From Nocardioides luteus (GTDB taxonomy: Bacteria; Actinomycetota; Actinomycetes; Propionibacteriales; Nocardioidaceae): 64,000 nt of DNA. The stretch is from the NCBI RefSeq assembly GCF_000960475.2, contig NZ_JZDQ02000007.1, forward strand, positions 1-64,000, written 5' to 3'. The notes below the pieces were generated by a model, which was not told where the DNA came from, ran no database searches, and worked only from the letters and a program-made list of their open reading frames with translations. Shown here one piece after another: positions 25,969 through 34,402 of the stretch (position 1 is its first letter; every line of letters starts with the position of its first letter). The position numbers were made by a program, and so were the translations under genes.

Positions 25969-27608
25969 TCGATGGTCGCGGCGGCGAACTTCGCGAACGC
26001 CGTGCTGTCGGTCTTGATGCCCTTCAGGTCAGTACTGGCGAGCAGGGGCCGCTGCACGATCTGGGTGATCGGCACGTAGTAGGCCTGCTCGAGCACGTGA
26101 CGCTGCAGCTCGGCCAGGTCGGCGTCGCGCCGGGCGGGGTCGGTCGCGGCGCGGATCGAGTCGCGCAGCTTGTTGATGGTGGCGTCCGACTCGCCGATGC
26201 CGAACCAGTTCTCGCCGCTGTCGGCGTCGGTGAAGACGTTGGCGGCGGTGGAGGCGTCACCGATCGAGCGGGTGACCTCGTAGGCGGCCACGTTCGGAGC
26301 CCCGACGGTGATCTTCTCGCCGTAGGTGATCACGTCGTAGGTCTGCACGCTCACCTTGAAGCCGAGCTTGCCCAGCTGGGTGGCGATGAGCTGGTCGACC
26401 TGCTTGGAGGTCGGCAGGTAGGGGTTGGAGTAGAGGGTGAACTCCAGCCGCTTGCCGTCCTTGGCCAGGACGCCGTCGGAGCCCTTCCGGTAGCCGGCCT
26501 CGGCCAGCAGCTTCGCGGCGGCATCGGGGTCGTAGCCGAACTCCGCGGACTGGTCGGAGACGCCGGGGACGGTGTCGTTGAAGAACGAGGTCGCCGGCTT
26601 CCAGTCGGAGGTGTAGACGGTGTCGATGATCTCGTCGCGGTCGATGCCGTGCTGGACCGCCTGGCGCACCAATCGGTCCTTGAAGACGGCCGTCTTGGTG
26701 TTGAGCGCCCAGCCGAAGGCGAAGCCCAGGTAGACCGGCGTGTGCACGCTGAAGCCCTGGCCCTTGAGGTCGGAGATCTGCTGCGGCGTCGGGTTGTAGG
26801 CGACCTGGGCCTGGCCCGACTGCACCGCGGCGGTGCGTACGGCGGCGTCGGGGCTGACCTTGTAGGTGATCTGCTCGATCTTCGCCGGGCCGGTGCTGCC
26901 GATCGCCTCGGGTCCCCACTCGTAGTCGTCGCGCTTCTCGAGGACGACGTTGTCGTCGGCCTTCCAGGACTTCACGACGTACGGCCCGGAGCCGTAGTTG
27001 GTGGACAGCTCGGCCTGCTCCTCCGCGGTGCCCGCGATCGCCTTGGGCGCGAACAGGGCGCTGCCGGCGTAGCCGAGGGTGGGGATGAACCCGAGCGTCG
27101 GTGCCGAGAAGCTCACCTGGACGGTCGTTGCGTCGACGGCCTTCGACCCTGCGTACGTCTTGGGGAACAGGCTGATCGGAGCGATGCCCTGGTCGGGCTG
27201 GCCCTTGGCCCAGTAGTCGAGGTTGGCGACCACGGCGGCGGCGTCGAGCGGGTCGCCGTTGGAGAAGGTCACGCCCTTCTTCAGGTGAAGGGTGAAGGAG
27301 GTGTAGTCGGAGTTGTTCTCCCACTTCTCCGCGATCCAGGGCGAGATCTTGCCCTGGTCGTCGACGTAGACGAGCTTGTCGTAGATCTGGCTGTAGACGT
27401 TGCCCTGGAAGCTGGAGATCGAGGAGGTGTTGGGCACCCAGGAGTTGCCGAGGGAGTCGAGCAGGAAGGTGATCCGGCCGTCGCTCGAGGCTCCGGAGGA
27501 GGCGCTGCCGCAGGCGGTCAGCGAGGCCGCGACGGTGGCCGCGACCGCGGCGAGGGCGATCTTGCGGCGCCAGGTGCCGGGGCGGATGACGGGTCGGGCG
27601 ATCTTCAT
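25965..27608 (-). CDS. ABC solute-binding lipoprotein, SBP_bac_5 family
   Basis: A 547-residue extracytoplasmic binding protein. The signal peptide ends with the lipobox LTAC (C33), so it is anchored to the membrane. The body is a cluster C (peptide/nickel/opine) binding protein with the usual SPWIAEKWENNSDYTSFTLHLKKGVTFSNG-type start (given here only as a landmark at about residues 90-118) and a C-terminal VLEQAYYVPITQ. It delivers the solute to the permeases encoded just downstream. Its gene lies 34 bases after the SfnB-like gene. The fold cannot tell the ligand, but the context argues for an organosulfur compound. Confidence 0.88.
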   Translation of the reverse strand: MKIARPVIRPGTWRRKIALAAVAATVAASLTACGSASSGASSDGRITFLLDSLGNSWVPNTSSISSFQGNVYSQIYDKLVYVDDQGKISPWIAEKWENNSDYTSFTLHLKKGVTFSNGDPLDAAAVVANLDYWAKGQPDQGIAPISLFPKTYAGSKAVDATTVQVSFSAPTLGFIPTLGYAGSALFAPKAIAGTAEEQAELSTNYGSGPYVVKSWKADDNVVLEKRDDYEWGPEAIGSTGPAKIEQITYKVSPDAAVRTAAVQSGQAQVAYNPTPQQISDLKGQGFSVHTPVYLGFAFGWALNTKTAVFKDRLVRQAVQHGIDRDEIIDTVYTSDWKPATSFFNDTVPGVSDQSAEFGYDPDAAAKLLAEAGYRKGSDGVLAKDGKRLEFTLYSNPYLPTSKQVDQLIATQLGKLGFKVSVQTYDVITYGEKITVGAPNVAAYEVTRSIGDASTAANVFTDADSGENWFGIGESDATINKLRDSIRAATDPARRDADLAELQRHVLEQAYYVPITQIVQRPLLASTDLKGIKTDSTAFAKFAAATIE

Positions 27609-27642
27609 GGGGTTCCTTCGGTGATGTGCGGGGGTGGGTGAC

Positions 27643-28842
27643 TCACGCGCCGAGAACGCGCCGGCCGGCCTGGACGAGGGCGAAGTCCTCCTGCGGCGGG
27701 TGCACCCGGATGCAGAGGGCGTCGCGCAGGTGGCGTTCGAGACGGTTGTTGCGGGTCAGGCCCGGGTTTCCGAGAGCGGCGACCGCGGTCTGGGTCGCCG
27801 AGACGACGGCCCGGGCGATGGCGACCTTGATGACCGAGAGCTGGGGGAGTACCGAGTCGTCGCCGGCCTCGAGCCGGCGCAGGGTGCCGTGGGCGAGGGT
27901 CTCGGCGGTGGCGATCTGCAGGTCGATCTCACCGGCGACCGCCTGGATCCGCTCGGTCTCGGCGATCGGCTTCCCCAGGGCGCTGGGCACCCGGGTGCGG
28001 GCGAACTCGGCGAAGGCCGAGCGCGCTGCGCGGGCCACACCGATGTAGAGCGCGGGATGCGCGAAGCTGCCCGGACCGGCGGTGGCCGCGGGGTCGCGGT
28101 AGGAGCCGTCGGGCTGTCGCGGGATCTCACGGAACGCCTCGTACGGCACCTCGACCCCGTCGTAGACGACGTCGTGGGTGTTGGAGGCGCGCAGACCCAG
28201 GTGGTCCCAGGTCTCGACCCAGGTGATGCCCTCGGCGTCGCCGGGGACGGTGACGTGCCCGACCCGAGGCCGGTGCGAGGGGGTGTCCGGCTCGTCGGCG
28301 GTCACCCAGACGCTGTGGTAGGTCAGGGCGGTCCCGCCGGTGGCGTAGGCCTTGTGGCCGTCGATGCGCCAGCCGTTCTCGGTGCGGGTGATCGTCGTCT
28401 TCGGGATCCCGCCGCGGGCGGGGGCACCCAGCTCGGGCTCGGCGCGGATCGCGTTGACGAACGCCGGCTCGCGGACCGACCGGCGCAGCAGGTGGTCGTA
28501 GTGCTCGGCGTACCAGCCACCGAGCTCGGCCTGTGCGGCGTGCGCCATCAGGGTGTTGGTGACGATCAGCGCCACCGACGGGTCGCCCTCGCCGATGGCC
28601 TGGACGATGCGGACGGCGTCGATGGTGCCGACTCCCGGGCCGCCGTAGCGCGTGCCGACCGTCGCGGTCACCAGGCCCGCCCGCCAGGCTGCCTCCAGGC
28701 CCTTGACCGGCACCTCCCCGGTGCGGTCGTATTCGGCGGCGTGCTCGGCGATCTCGGCGGTGGCCTGCGCGAGTGCGGCCTCGGAGAGGTCCGGGACCGG
28801 GAGGTCGTACGTCCTCTTGCCGGCGTCGTCGGTCGCGGTCAT
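27643..28842 (-). CDS. SfnB/DszC-like acyl-CoA dehydrogenase-fold flavoprotein
   Basis: A 399-residue protein with the acyl-CoA dehydrogenase fold but lacking the usual catalytic Glu context; it resembles the SfnB/DszC group of FMN-dependent sulfur-acquisition enzymes. Visible stretches are TRYGGPGVGTIDAVRIVQAI, GDPSVALIVTNTLMAHAAQA, TGGTALTYHSVWVTA and WDHLGLRASNTHDVVYDGV. ATG 28842 overlaps the stop of the SsuD-like gene by 4 bases, so the two are coupled. In this family members oxygenate sulfides or sulfones or start desulfonation, with reduced flavin supplied by a separate reductase, which is not present here. Confidence 0.82.
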   Translation of the reverse strand: MTATDDAGKRTYDLPVPDLSEAALAQATAEIAEHAAEYDRTGEVPVKGLEAAWRAGLVTATVGTRYGGPGVGTIDAVRIVQAIGEGDPSVALIVTNTLMAHAAQAELGGWYAEHYDHLLRRSVREPAFVNAIRAEPELGAPARGGIPKTTITRTENGWRIDGHKAYATGGTALTYHSVWVTADEPDTPSHRPRVGHVTVPGDAEGITWVETWDHLGLRASNTHDVVYDGVEVPYEAFREIPRQPDGSYRDPAATAGPGSFAHPALYIGVARAARSAFAEFARTRVPSALGKPIAETERIQAVAGEIDLQIATAETLAHGTLRRLEAGDDSVLPQLSVIKVAIARAVVSATQTAVAALGNPGLTRNNRLERHLRDALCIRVHPPQEDFALVQAGRRVLGA

Positions 28843-30083
28843 GCGCCGGCACCCTCGAGCGCCGCGGCCTTGTCGGCGGCACTGTCGGCGGCGGCGACGA
28901 AGTCGTCGCTGTAATAGCCGAGGTGCTCGGACTGCAGCGTGCCGCGGCGCCCCGTCGCCGCGCGGTGGGCGATCTCCTGGCGCACCAGCGGGAGGACGTA
29001 CCTGCCGTACTCGGTGGCGTCGGCGAGCGTGTCGTAGCCGCGGATGGAGACCAGGTCGGCGCCGGCGTCGACGTAGTCGAGGATCGCGGCGGCGACGGTC
29101 TCGGGGCTGCCGACCAGCGCGGTGGAGGCGCCCTGGCCGCCGGTCGCGGCGGCGGTACGGGTCCACAGCGCGCGGTCGTAGCGCTCGGAGGCACCGGCGA
29201 ACTCGAGGGCGCGCACCGAGCCGATGTTGGTCGCCTTCGACTGGTGGCGGCGGGTGAAGTAGGCGGCCTTCTCGTAGGTCGCGCCGATCTTGCCGATGTA
29301 GTCGTAGGCCTTCTCCCAGGCCTCCGCGTCGGTGGCGGCGACGATCGGCCGGAAGGTGACCCAGATGCGCGGGTTCGGCCGCCCGGCGGCGGCCGCGATC
29401 GCGTTGACCCGGTCGATCTCGGTGCGCAGCTCGGGCAGCGGCTCGCCCCAGAAGGAGAAGATGTCGGCCTGGGTGCCGCCGATGTCGAAGGCCTCCTGCG
29501 ACTGCCCGCCGATGGAGATCGGGATCGGGTCGCCGGAGTAGGTGGCGAAGCCGGGGCCGAAGTCGTCGAACCGGTAGAACTCGCCCTCGTGGCTGAACGG
29601 CTCCTTCTCGGTCCAGGCGCGGCGCAGCAGGTCGATGTACTCGCCGGTGCGGGCGTAGCGCCGCGGCTTGGGCTCGTAGTCGCCCTGGCGGTGCTGCTCG
29701 TCGTCGGAGCCGCCGGAGATCAGGTGGACGACGGCTCGCCCCTGGGTGAGCTGGTCCAGCGTGGCCAGCTTCTGCGCCGCGACCAGGGGGAACGTGGTGT
29801 TGGGGCGCAGCGCGACGATCGGCCGGATCCGCTCGGTGAGGGTGCCGACGGCCGCGGCGGTGACGAAGGAGTCGGCCGAGTTCGAGCCGTAGGGGAGCAG
29901 CGTGTAGTCGAACTCCTGCTCCTCCAGGGTGGCCACGTAGCGCTTGAAGTAGTCCAGGTCGATGCCGTGGGGGACCTTGACCGGGTTCAGCTCGGTGGAC
30001 GGGTTCAGGTGGGAGAGGCTGATGAACTCGACCTTGGGCGATGCTGTCGCGGGGATCTGGGCGTCGAAGACGGGGATCGTCAC
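28839..30083 (-). CDS. SsuD-like flavin-dependent monooxygenase
   Basis: A 414-residue luciferase-like (LLM) TIM-barrel monooxygenase closest in pattern to alkanesulfonate monooxygenase SsuD: FDYTLLPYGSNSADSFVTAA, IVALRPNTTFPLVAAQKLA, and QGRAVVHLISGGSDDEQHR (phosphate/flavin loop). Such enzymes use FMNH2 and O2 to split C-S bonds, releasing sulfite. GTG/ATG choice: GTG 30083 follows AAGGAAC. It is the first gene of the long minus-strand sulfur operon, with the palindrome TGACTTAGTCA at 30129-30139 in its promoter region and a LysR gene further upstream. Confidence 0.86.
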   Translation of the reverse strand: MTIPVFDAQIPATASPKVEFISLSHLNPSTELNPVKVPHGIDLDYFKRYVATLEEQEFDYTLLPYGSNSADSFVTAAAVGTLTERIRPIVALRPNTTFPLVAAQKLATLDQLTQGRAVVHLISGGSDDEQHRQGDYEPKPRRYARTGEYIDLLRRAWTEKEPFSHEGEFYRFDDFGPGFATYSGDPIPISIGGQSQEAFDIGGTQADIFSFWGEPLPELRTEIDRVNAIAAAAGRPNPRIWVTFRPIVAATDAEAWEKAYDYIGKIGATYEKAAYFTRRHQSKATNIGSVRALEFAGASERYDRALWTRTAAATGGQGASTALVGSPETVAAAILDYVDAGADLVSIRGYDTLADATEYGRYVLPLVRQEIAHRAATGRRGTLQSEHLGYYSDDFVAAADSAADKAAALEGAGA

Positions 30084-30128
30084 GAGGGGTTCCTTCCGGG
30101 GCGCACGGGCTCAGTCGACAAAGTCCAC

Positions 30129-30139
30129 TGACTTAGTCA
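30129..30139. promoter_or_regulatory. palindrome in sulfur operon promoter region
   Basis: TGACTTAGTCA is a perfect 11-base palindrome in the 122-base gap between the LysR gene and the SsuD-like gene, about 46 bases before the latter's start codon. It may be an operator for the LysR protein or another regulator. Confidence 0.4.
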
Positions 30140-30205
30140 TCAATGCTGGTGGGTGAGGGTCGCGGCGTCCAACAGGAATGTGGGATGTGAATCCTTCGCC
30201 CTGGC

Positions 30206-31078
30206 TTATGCGTTGCTGATCAGGCGCAGGCTCGGGGTGCCGGCCAGGAAGTCGCGCCCGGCGGCCAGGGCGGTCTCCTCGATCTCGGGGTCGAGGCCGC
30301 GGCGCGCGATCATCCGCAGGTGAGCGGTGCCCGCGGCCGGGAGGCCGGTGCGTTCACGGATGCCGTGCGGGCTGCCGCCGATGCCGGGGAGCAGGGCGGT
30401 GCCGAGGCCTGCGCGTACCCCGGCCAGGACTCCTTCGAGCGTCGTCGAGGTCGCGGTGACCTCGACCTGGTGGCCGGCCTCGGCGAGCAGGGCCAGTGCC
30501 CGCTCGCGCAGCCCGCACGGCTCCTCGAACGCGACCAGGCTGAAGGTCTCCGCGGCGACCGGCTCGCGGGGTGCGGCGTACCAGTGGAGGGGGAGGAGGC
30601 CGACCTCGTGGCCGGCGGCCTGGCCGCTGGGATCGAGGACGAAGGCGAGGTCGACCGAGCCCTTGGCGACCGAGTCGTAGAGCTGGGTCGAGCGTCCGAT
30701 CTCGAACCGGGTGCCCGTCTCCGGGAAGGCCTGGGTCAGGGTGCGCAGGAGCTCGGGGAGCATCTGCTCCACGGCGTGCTCGACGCAGCCGACCGTGATC
30801 GTGGTCGGGTTGGCCACCTCGAGGAGCGCGAGCGAGGCGTCGTGGGTCGCCAGGATCTTGCGGGCCTCGACCAGCACCCGCTCGCCGTCGGGCGTGAACC
30901 GCATGGTCCGGCCGTCCTTCTCGAAGAGGCGGCGCTTGAGGGTGCGCTCGAGGAGTCGTACGTGCTGGCTCAGTGCGGGCTGGCTGATGTGTCTCACGGC
31001 CGCCGCCTTGGTGAACCCGCCGCTCTCGGCGATCGCCACGAGCGTACGCAGGTGCTCAATGTCCAGCGAAATACTCAT
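30206..31078 (-). CDS. LysR family transcriptional regulator
   Basis: A 290-residue LysR protein. The winged helix-turn-helix is at residues 8-65 (LRTLVAIAESGGFTKAAAV, HISQPALSQHVRLLERTL, KRRLFEKDGRTMRFTPDG); the effector domain covers about 90-290. It lies directly upstream of, and on the same strand as, the sulfur operon and is divergent from the hydrolase/oxidase pair at 31206, so it could control both. In actinobacteria sulfur-starvation control by LysR (CysB/Cbl-like) proteins is known in other bacteria; here it is inferred from position only. Confidence 0.85.
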   Translation of the reverse strand: MSISLDIEHLRTLVAIAESGGFTKAAAVRHISQPALSQHVRLLERTLKRRLFEKDGRTMRFTPDGERVLVEARKILATHDASLALLEVANPTTITVGCVEHAVEQMLPELLRTLTQAFPETGTRFEIGRSTQLYDSVAKGSVDLAFVLDPSGQAAGHEVGLLPLHWYAAPREPVAAETFSLVAFEEPCGLRERALALLAEAGHQVEVTATSTTLEGVLAGVRAGLGTALLPGIGGSPHGIRERTGLPAAGTAHLRMIARRGLDPEIEETALAAGRDFLAGTPSLRLISNA

Positions 31079-31205
31079 ATATTCAGTGTGGACCCTGCGC
31101 GAGGCTCGTGGGTGGCCCTCTCAGATACCGATCACGATCGCCGATCGATCAGGTGAGCAGATTGGTCTTGGACGCCACCGGCGACCCGCCCCGAGCATGG
31201 TGGGC

Positions 31206-31937
31206 ATGACTGCCATCGCCGTGACCGACGTCCCCCGTGCCTGGGACGAGCCCGAGGGGGTCGCCCCGCGCGGCACCCTGATCCTGCTCACCGGGAGGGG
31301 CGAGACCGCGGCGACGTACGCCCGGTTCGGCCGCCGGATCTCGGCCGACGCCTACAAGGTGCGCGTCGTCGAGGTGGACCCGGGCGACCTCGACACCGCC
31401 CGGGCGGCCGTTTCGGCGCTGGTGGGCGACGAGGACCTGCCCGCCCCGAAGGTGCTGGTCGGCTCGGACACTGGCGCGACCCTCGCTGCGCTGCTGGTCG
31501 GCGAGCTCCCGGTCGACGCCGCCGTCGTCGCGGGTCTCGCGCTGCCCGGATCGGGCGGACAGGTGGACGCCACGTGGGAGGACGAGCTCGAGGTACGCAG
31601 CGCCTGCCCGACCTACCGCGGGACGATCTCGGCCGACGAAGGCTTCGCGCGCGGTGCGCTGGCGGCGCCGCTGCCGTGGGAGGAGATCTCGCTGAGCGTG
31701 CCCGAGGTGCCGCTGCTGGTCCTCCACGGCCGCGACGACCGGGTCACGCCGGTCGGCGAGGCCCTCAAACCGTGGGTCGGCGCCTCGACCGTCGAGCAGC
31801 ACGTCGTCGAGGGCGGCCGCCACGACATCCTCAACGACGTCACCCACCGCTCGGTCGCGGCCACGATCGTGCTCTTCCTCGAGCGCCTCAAGCTGGGCGC
31901 CGACCTCCCGGTCATCGTGCGGCAGGTCGGCCGGTGA
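31206..31937 (+). CDS. alpha/beta hydrolase with Asp at nucleophile position
   Basis: A 243-residue alpha/beta hydrolase. The nucleophile elbow reads KVLVGSDTGATLAALL: in the GxNxG motif the middle residue is Asp rather than Ser, as in haloalkane dehalogenases and epoxide hydrolases. The acid lies in VLHGRDDRVTP and the His in EGGRHDILND. It therefore may hydrolyse a C-halogen or epoxide bond, or use the Asp differently; ordinary esterase activity is less likely. ATG 31206 is chosen over ATG 31197. The stop overlaps the FAD oxidase start (GTGA). It is divergent from the LysR gene at 30206. Confidence 0.75.
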   Translation: MTAIAVTDVPRAWDEPEGVAPRGTLILLTGRGETAATYARFGRRISADAYKVRVVEVDPGDLDTARAAVSALVGDEDLPAPKVLVGSDTGATLAALLVGELPVDAAVVAGLALPGSGGQVDATWEDELEVRSACPTYRGTISADEGFARGALAAPLPWEEISLSVPEVPLLVLHGRDDRVTPVGEALKPWVGASTVEQHVVEGGRHDILNDVTHRSVAATIVLFLERLKLGADLPVIVRQVGR

Positions 31938-33292
31938 CCCTGCCCGACGGGTTTCTTGCCGAGCTCACCGCTGCCGTTCCTGCGGCCTCGACCGGGGCTG
32001 CCGAGCTGGCTGCGGTCGCAGTCGACCGCTCCGGGATCCTCACCGAAGGAGTGCCCGACGTGGTGGTCCGGGCGACCTCGGTCGGGGACGTCCGGACCAC
32101 GCTCCGGCTGGCCTTCGAGCACCGAGTACCCGTCGTGCCCCGCGGTGCCGGCACCGGCCTGGCCGGAGGGGCGGTCGCCGCACCCGGCACCCTCGTGCTC
32201 GACGTGAGCGGCCTGGACCGGATCGTCTCCCTCGACCCGGTCGACCAGATCGCCCACGTCGAGCCCGGGGTGATCACCGCACAGCTCGACAGGGTCGCCG
32301 GCGAGCACGGCCTGCGCTACGCCCCGGACCCGGCCTCGGCCGCGATCTCGACGATCGGCGGCAACATCGCCACCAACGCCGGCGGGCTGCGCTGCGTCAA
32401 GTACGGCGTCACCCGCGACGCGGTGCTCGGCCTCGAGGTCGTGCTCGCGGACGGCACCCTGATCAGCACCGGACGATCGACCCTGAAGGGCGTCGCCGGC
32501 CTCGACCTCACCGGCCTCTTCGTCGGCTCCGAGGGCACCCTCGGCGTGGTCGTCGGCGCGACCCTGCGGCTGCGTCCCCTTCCGGAACGGACCCTGACCG
32601 TGGCCGCGGCCTACGCAGGGGTCGAGGCGGCGGCGCGGGCCTGCGCCGCGCTCGCCCAGGACCGGCGAGAGCCGGCGATGCTCGAGCTGCTCGACCAGGC
32701 CACCCTCCAGGTCGTCGACGACGCCCAGGGCACCGCCTACGCCGCGCGGGGCGGGGCGCTGGTCATCGCCCAGGCCGACGGTCCCGCCGCTGATTCCGAG
32801 ATCGAGGCCATCGCCGCCGTGCTCGGCAAGGAGGCGACCTGGATCGAGCAGGGCGTCGACGAGGAGGCCTCGGCCCGGTTGGTCGAGGCCCGCCGCCTCG
32901 CCCTGCCCTCCATCGAGACCAAGGGCTCGGTGCTGATCGAGGACATCTGCGTGCCCCGCTCCCGTCTGGCCGAGGCGTTCGCCCGGGTCGAGGAGATCGC
33001 CCGGCGCCGCGGCGTACGCATCTACTCCTTCGCCCACGCCGGCGACGGCAACCTGCACCCGCTGATCGGCTACCCGCCCGGTCCGGTGCCCCCGGAGGTC
33101 CTCGCCGCCGGCGACGACATCTTCGCCCTCGCGCTCGAACTCGGCGGCACCGTCACCGCCGAGCACGGCATCGGCCTGCTCAAGCGCTCCTGGCTCGCCC
33201 GCGAAGTCGGCCCGGACGCGCTCGGTGTGCACCGGGCCATCAAGACCGCCCTCGATCCACGGGGGATCCTCAACCCGGGGAAGGCCTACTGA
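31934..33292 (+). CDS. FAD-linked oxidase, GlcD/D-lactate dehydrogenase type
   Basis: A 452-residue flavoprotein of the VAO family. The N-terminal FAD-binding domain has VPRGAGTGLAGGAV (about 73-86) and the pyrophosphate motif IGGNIATNAGGLRCVKYG (about 139-156); the C-terminal FAD-oxidase domain ends AHAGDGNLHPLIGY, AEHGIGLLKR, and IKTALDPRGILNPGKAY, all hallmarks of GlcD-like 2-hydroxyacid dehydrogenases. GTG 31934 is chosen for its GTGA overlap with the hydrolase gene. Substrate is probably a D-2-hydroxyacid such as glycolate or lactate; electrons go to an acceptor not encoded here. Confidence 0.9.
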   Translation: MTLPDGFLAELTAAVPAASTGAAELAAVAVDRSGILTEGVPDVVVRATSVGDVRTTLRLAFEHRVPVVPRGAGTGLAGGAVAAPGTLVLDVSGLDRIVSLDPVDQIAHVEPGVITAQLDRVAGEHGLRYAPDPASAAISTIGGNIATNAGGLRCVKYGVTRDAVLGLEVVLADGTLISTGRSTLKGVAGLDLTGLFVGSEGTLGVVVGATLRLRPLPERTLTVAAAYAGVEAAARACAALAQDRREPAMLELLDQATLQVVDDAQGTAYAARGGALVIAQADGPAADSEIEAIAAVLGKEATWIEQGVDEEASARLVEARRLALPSIETKGSVLIEDICVPRSRLAEAFARVEEIARRRGVRIYSFAHAGDGNLHPLIGYPPGPVPPEVLAAGDDIFALALELGGTVTAEHGIGLLKRSWLAREVGPDALGVHRAIKTALDPRGILNPGKAY

Positions 33293-33308
33293 GTCGGCCG
33301 GTCCGCCG

Positions 33309-33383
33309 CGTGTAACACGTCGTTCGTAGGACTATCCGGTCGTTCGGATAGGGCGACCAGTCCTACGAACGACGTGTTACACG
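33309..33383. repeat. 25-bp perfect inverted repeat with nested pairing
   Basis: Bases 33309-33333 are the exact reverse complement of 33359-33383; the arm begins CGTGTAACACGTCGTTCG. In the 25-base loop, ATCCG (33334-33338) pairs with CGGAT (33345-33349), or GGTCG (33338-33342) with CGACC (33354-33358). It lies between convergent genes. No T-tract follows, so it is not a classic intrinsic terminator. Confidence 0.9.
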
Positions 33384-33414
33384 GTCGGGGCCCGGCGCGC
33401 GAGCGGCGACGAGG

Positions 33415-34308
33415 TCAGGTGCTCGCCCATCCGGCGGCCTCGGCGCTCAGGTGTCGGCGGACGTGGTCGACCGCCGGTGGTGCGTCGGGGCCGGTGACGA
33501 GCCAGAGGGTGTTGAGCGGGCCGAGCCTGGGTTCGTGGAGGCGTACGACGGTGCCGTCGGCGAGCGCGCCGTCGACCAGGTAGCGGGGCAGGACCGAGGC
33601 GCCGATGCCGGCGACGACGGCGCGGAGGAGGCCGCGTAGGTCGGGGAGGACGAGCGCGGTGCGGTTGGTGGGGCGTTCGTCGAACTCGGTGAGCCAGTAG
33701 CGCCGGATGATCGGCAGGTCGGGGGAGTAGGCAGCCAGCGGCACGCTCGCGAGTGCGCGCAGTGGGTCCTGCTCCAGCTCGGCGGGGTCGACCTGGGCCG
33801 CGAGCGCCGGGGCCGCGACGAGGAGGAACTCCTCGTCGACCAGCGCGGTCGACCGAAGGCGCTCGTCGGTGGGGCGTACGGAGGAGACGACCAGGTCGAG
33901 GCGGTCGGCGGCGAGGTCGTCGAGGAGGTCCTGCGCCAGCCCGGTGGTCACCGACACGTCGAGGCCTTCGCGCACGAGCGGCGCCAGGGCCGGTACGACC
34001 CGGCTGGCCATCACGTCGGCGGCCCCGCCGATCCGGATGCTCGCGGGACCGATCGCCGGCTCGGTGCCGACCGCGCCGCGGAGCTGGTCGACCAGCGGGG
34101 TGATCCGGGCGGCGAGTGCGTCGGCCCGGCCGGTCGGCACCAGGCCGGTGCGGGAGCGCTCGAACAGGGTCGCGCCGAGCTCGTGCTCGAGCTTGCGGAT
34201 CCGCGCCGTCACCGCGGGCTGGGAGAGGTCGAGGCGTCGCGCGGCGGCGCTGATCGACCGTTCACGGTAGGCGTGCGCGAAGGCTTCCCAAAGATCGAGC
34301 GAGGTCAT
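33415..34308 (-). CDS. LysR family transcriptional regulator
   Basis: A 297-residue LysR regulator with the DNA-binding domain at residues 3-62 (LWEAFAHAYRERSISAAARR, LDLSQPAVTARIRKLEHELG, ATLFERSRTGLVPTGRA) and a substrate-binding-like effector domain from about 90. ATG 34308 (MTSLDLW) is used; ATG 34317 is possible. It is divergent from the DJ-1/PfpI gene 94 bases away, with an inverted repeat at 34354-34374 between, the classic arrangement for a LysR gene and its target. Confidence 0.83.
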   Translation of the reverse strand: MTSLDLWEAFAHAYRERSISAAARRLDLSQPAVTARIRKLEHELGATLFERSRTGLVPTGRADALAARITPLVDQLRGAVGTEPAIGPASIRIGGAADVMASRVVPALAPLVREGLDVSVTTGLAQDLLDDLAADRLDLVVSSVRPTDERLRSTALVDEEFLLVAAPALAAQVDPAELEQDPLRALASVPLAAYSPDLPIIRRYWLTEFDERPTNRTALVLPDLRGLLRAVVAGIGASVLPRYLVDGALADGTVVRLHEPRLGPLNTLWLVTGPDAPPAVDHVRRHLSAEAAGWAST

Positions 34309-34353
34309 AGAAATCATTATGACGGTGCGGGTCGGTGTGGGAGTGAAGTCCGG

Positions 34354-34374
34354 GATGACCGTCGTTAGGTCATC
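34354..34374. promoter_or_regulatory. inverted repeat between LysR and DJ-1/PfpI genes
   Basis: GATGACC (34354-34360) and GGTCATC (34368-34374) are perfectly complementary with a 7-base spacer. The site is about 29 bases before the DJ-1/PfpI start and is the best candidate for the LysR operator. Confidence 0.55.
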
Positions 34375-34402
34375 ACCAAACCGAACCACAGAAGGAAGAC
34401 TC

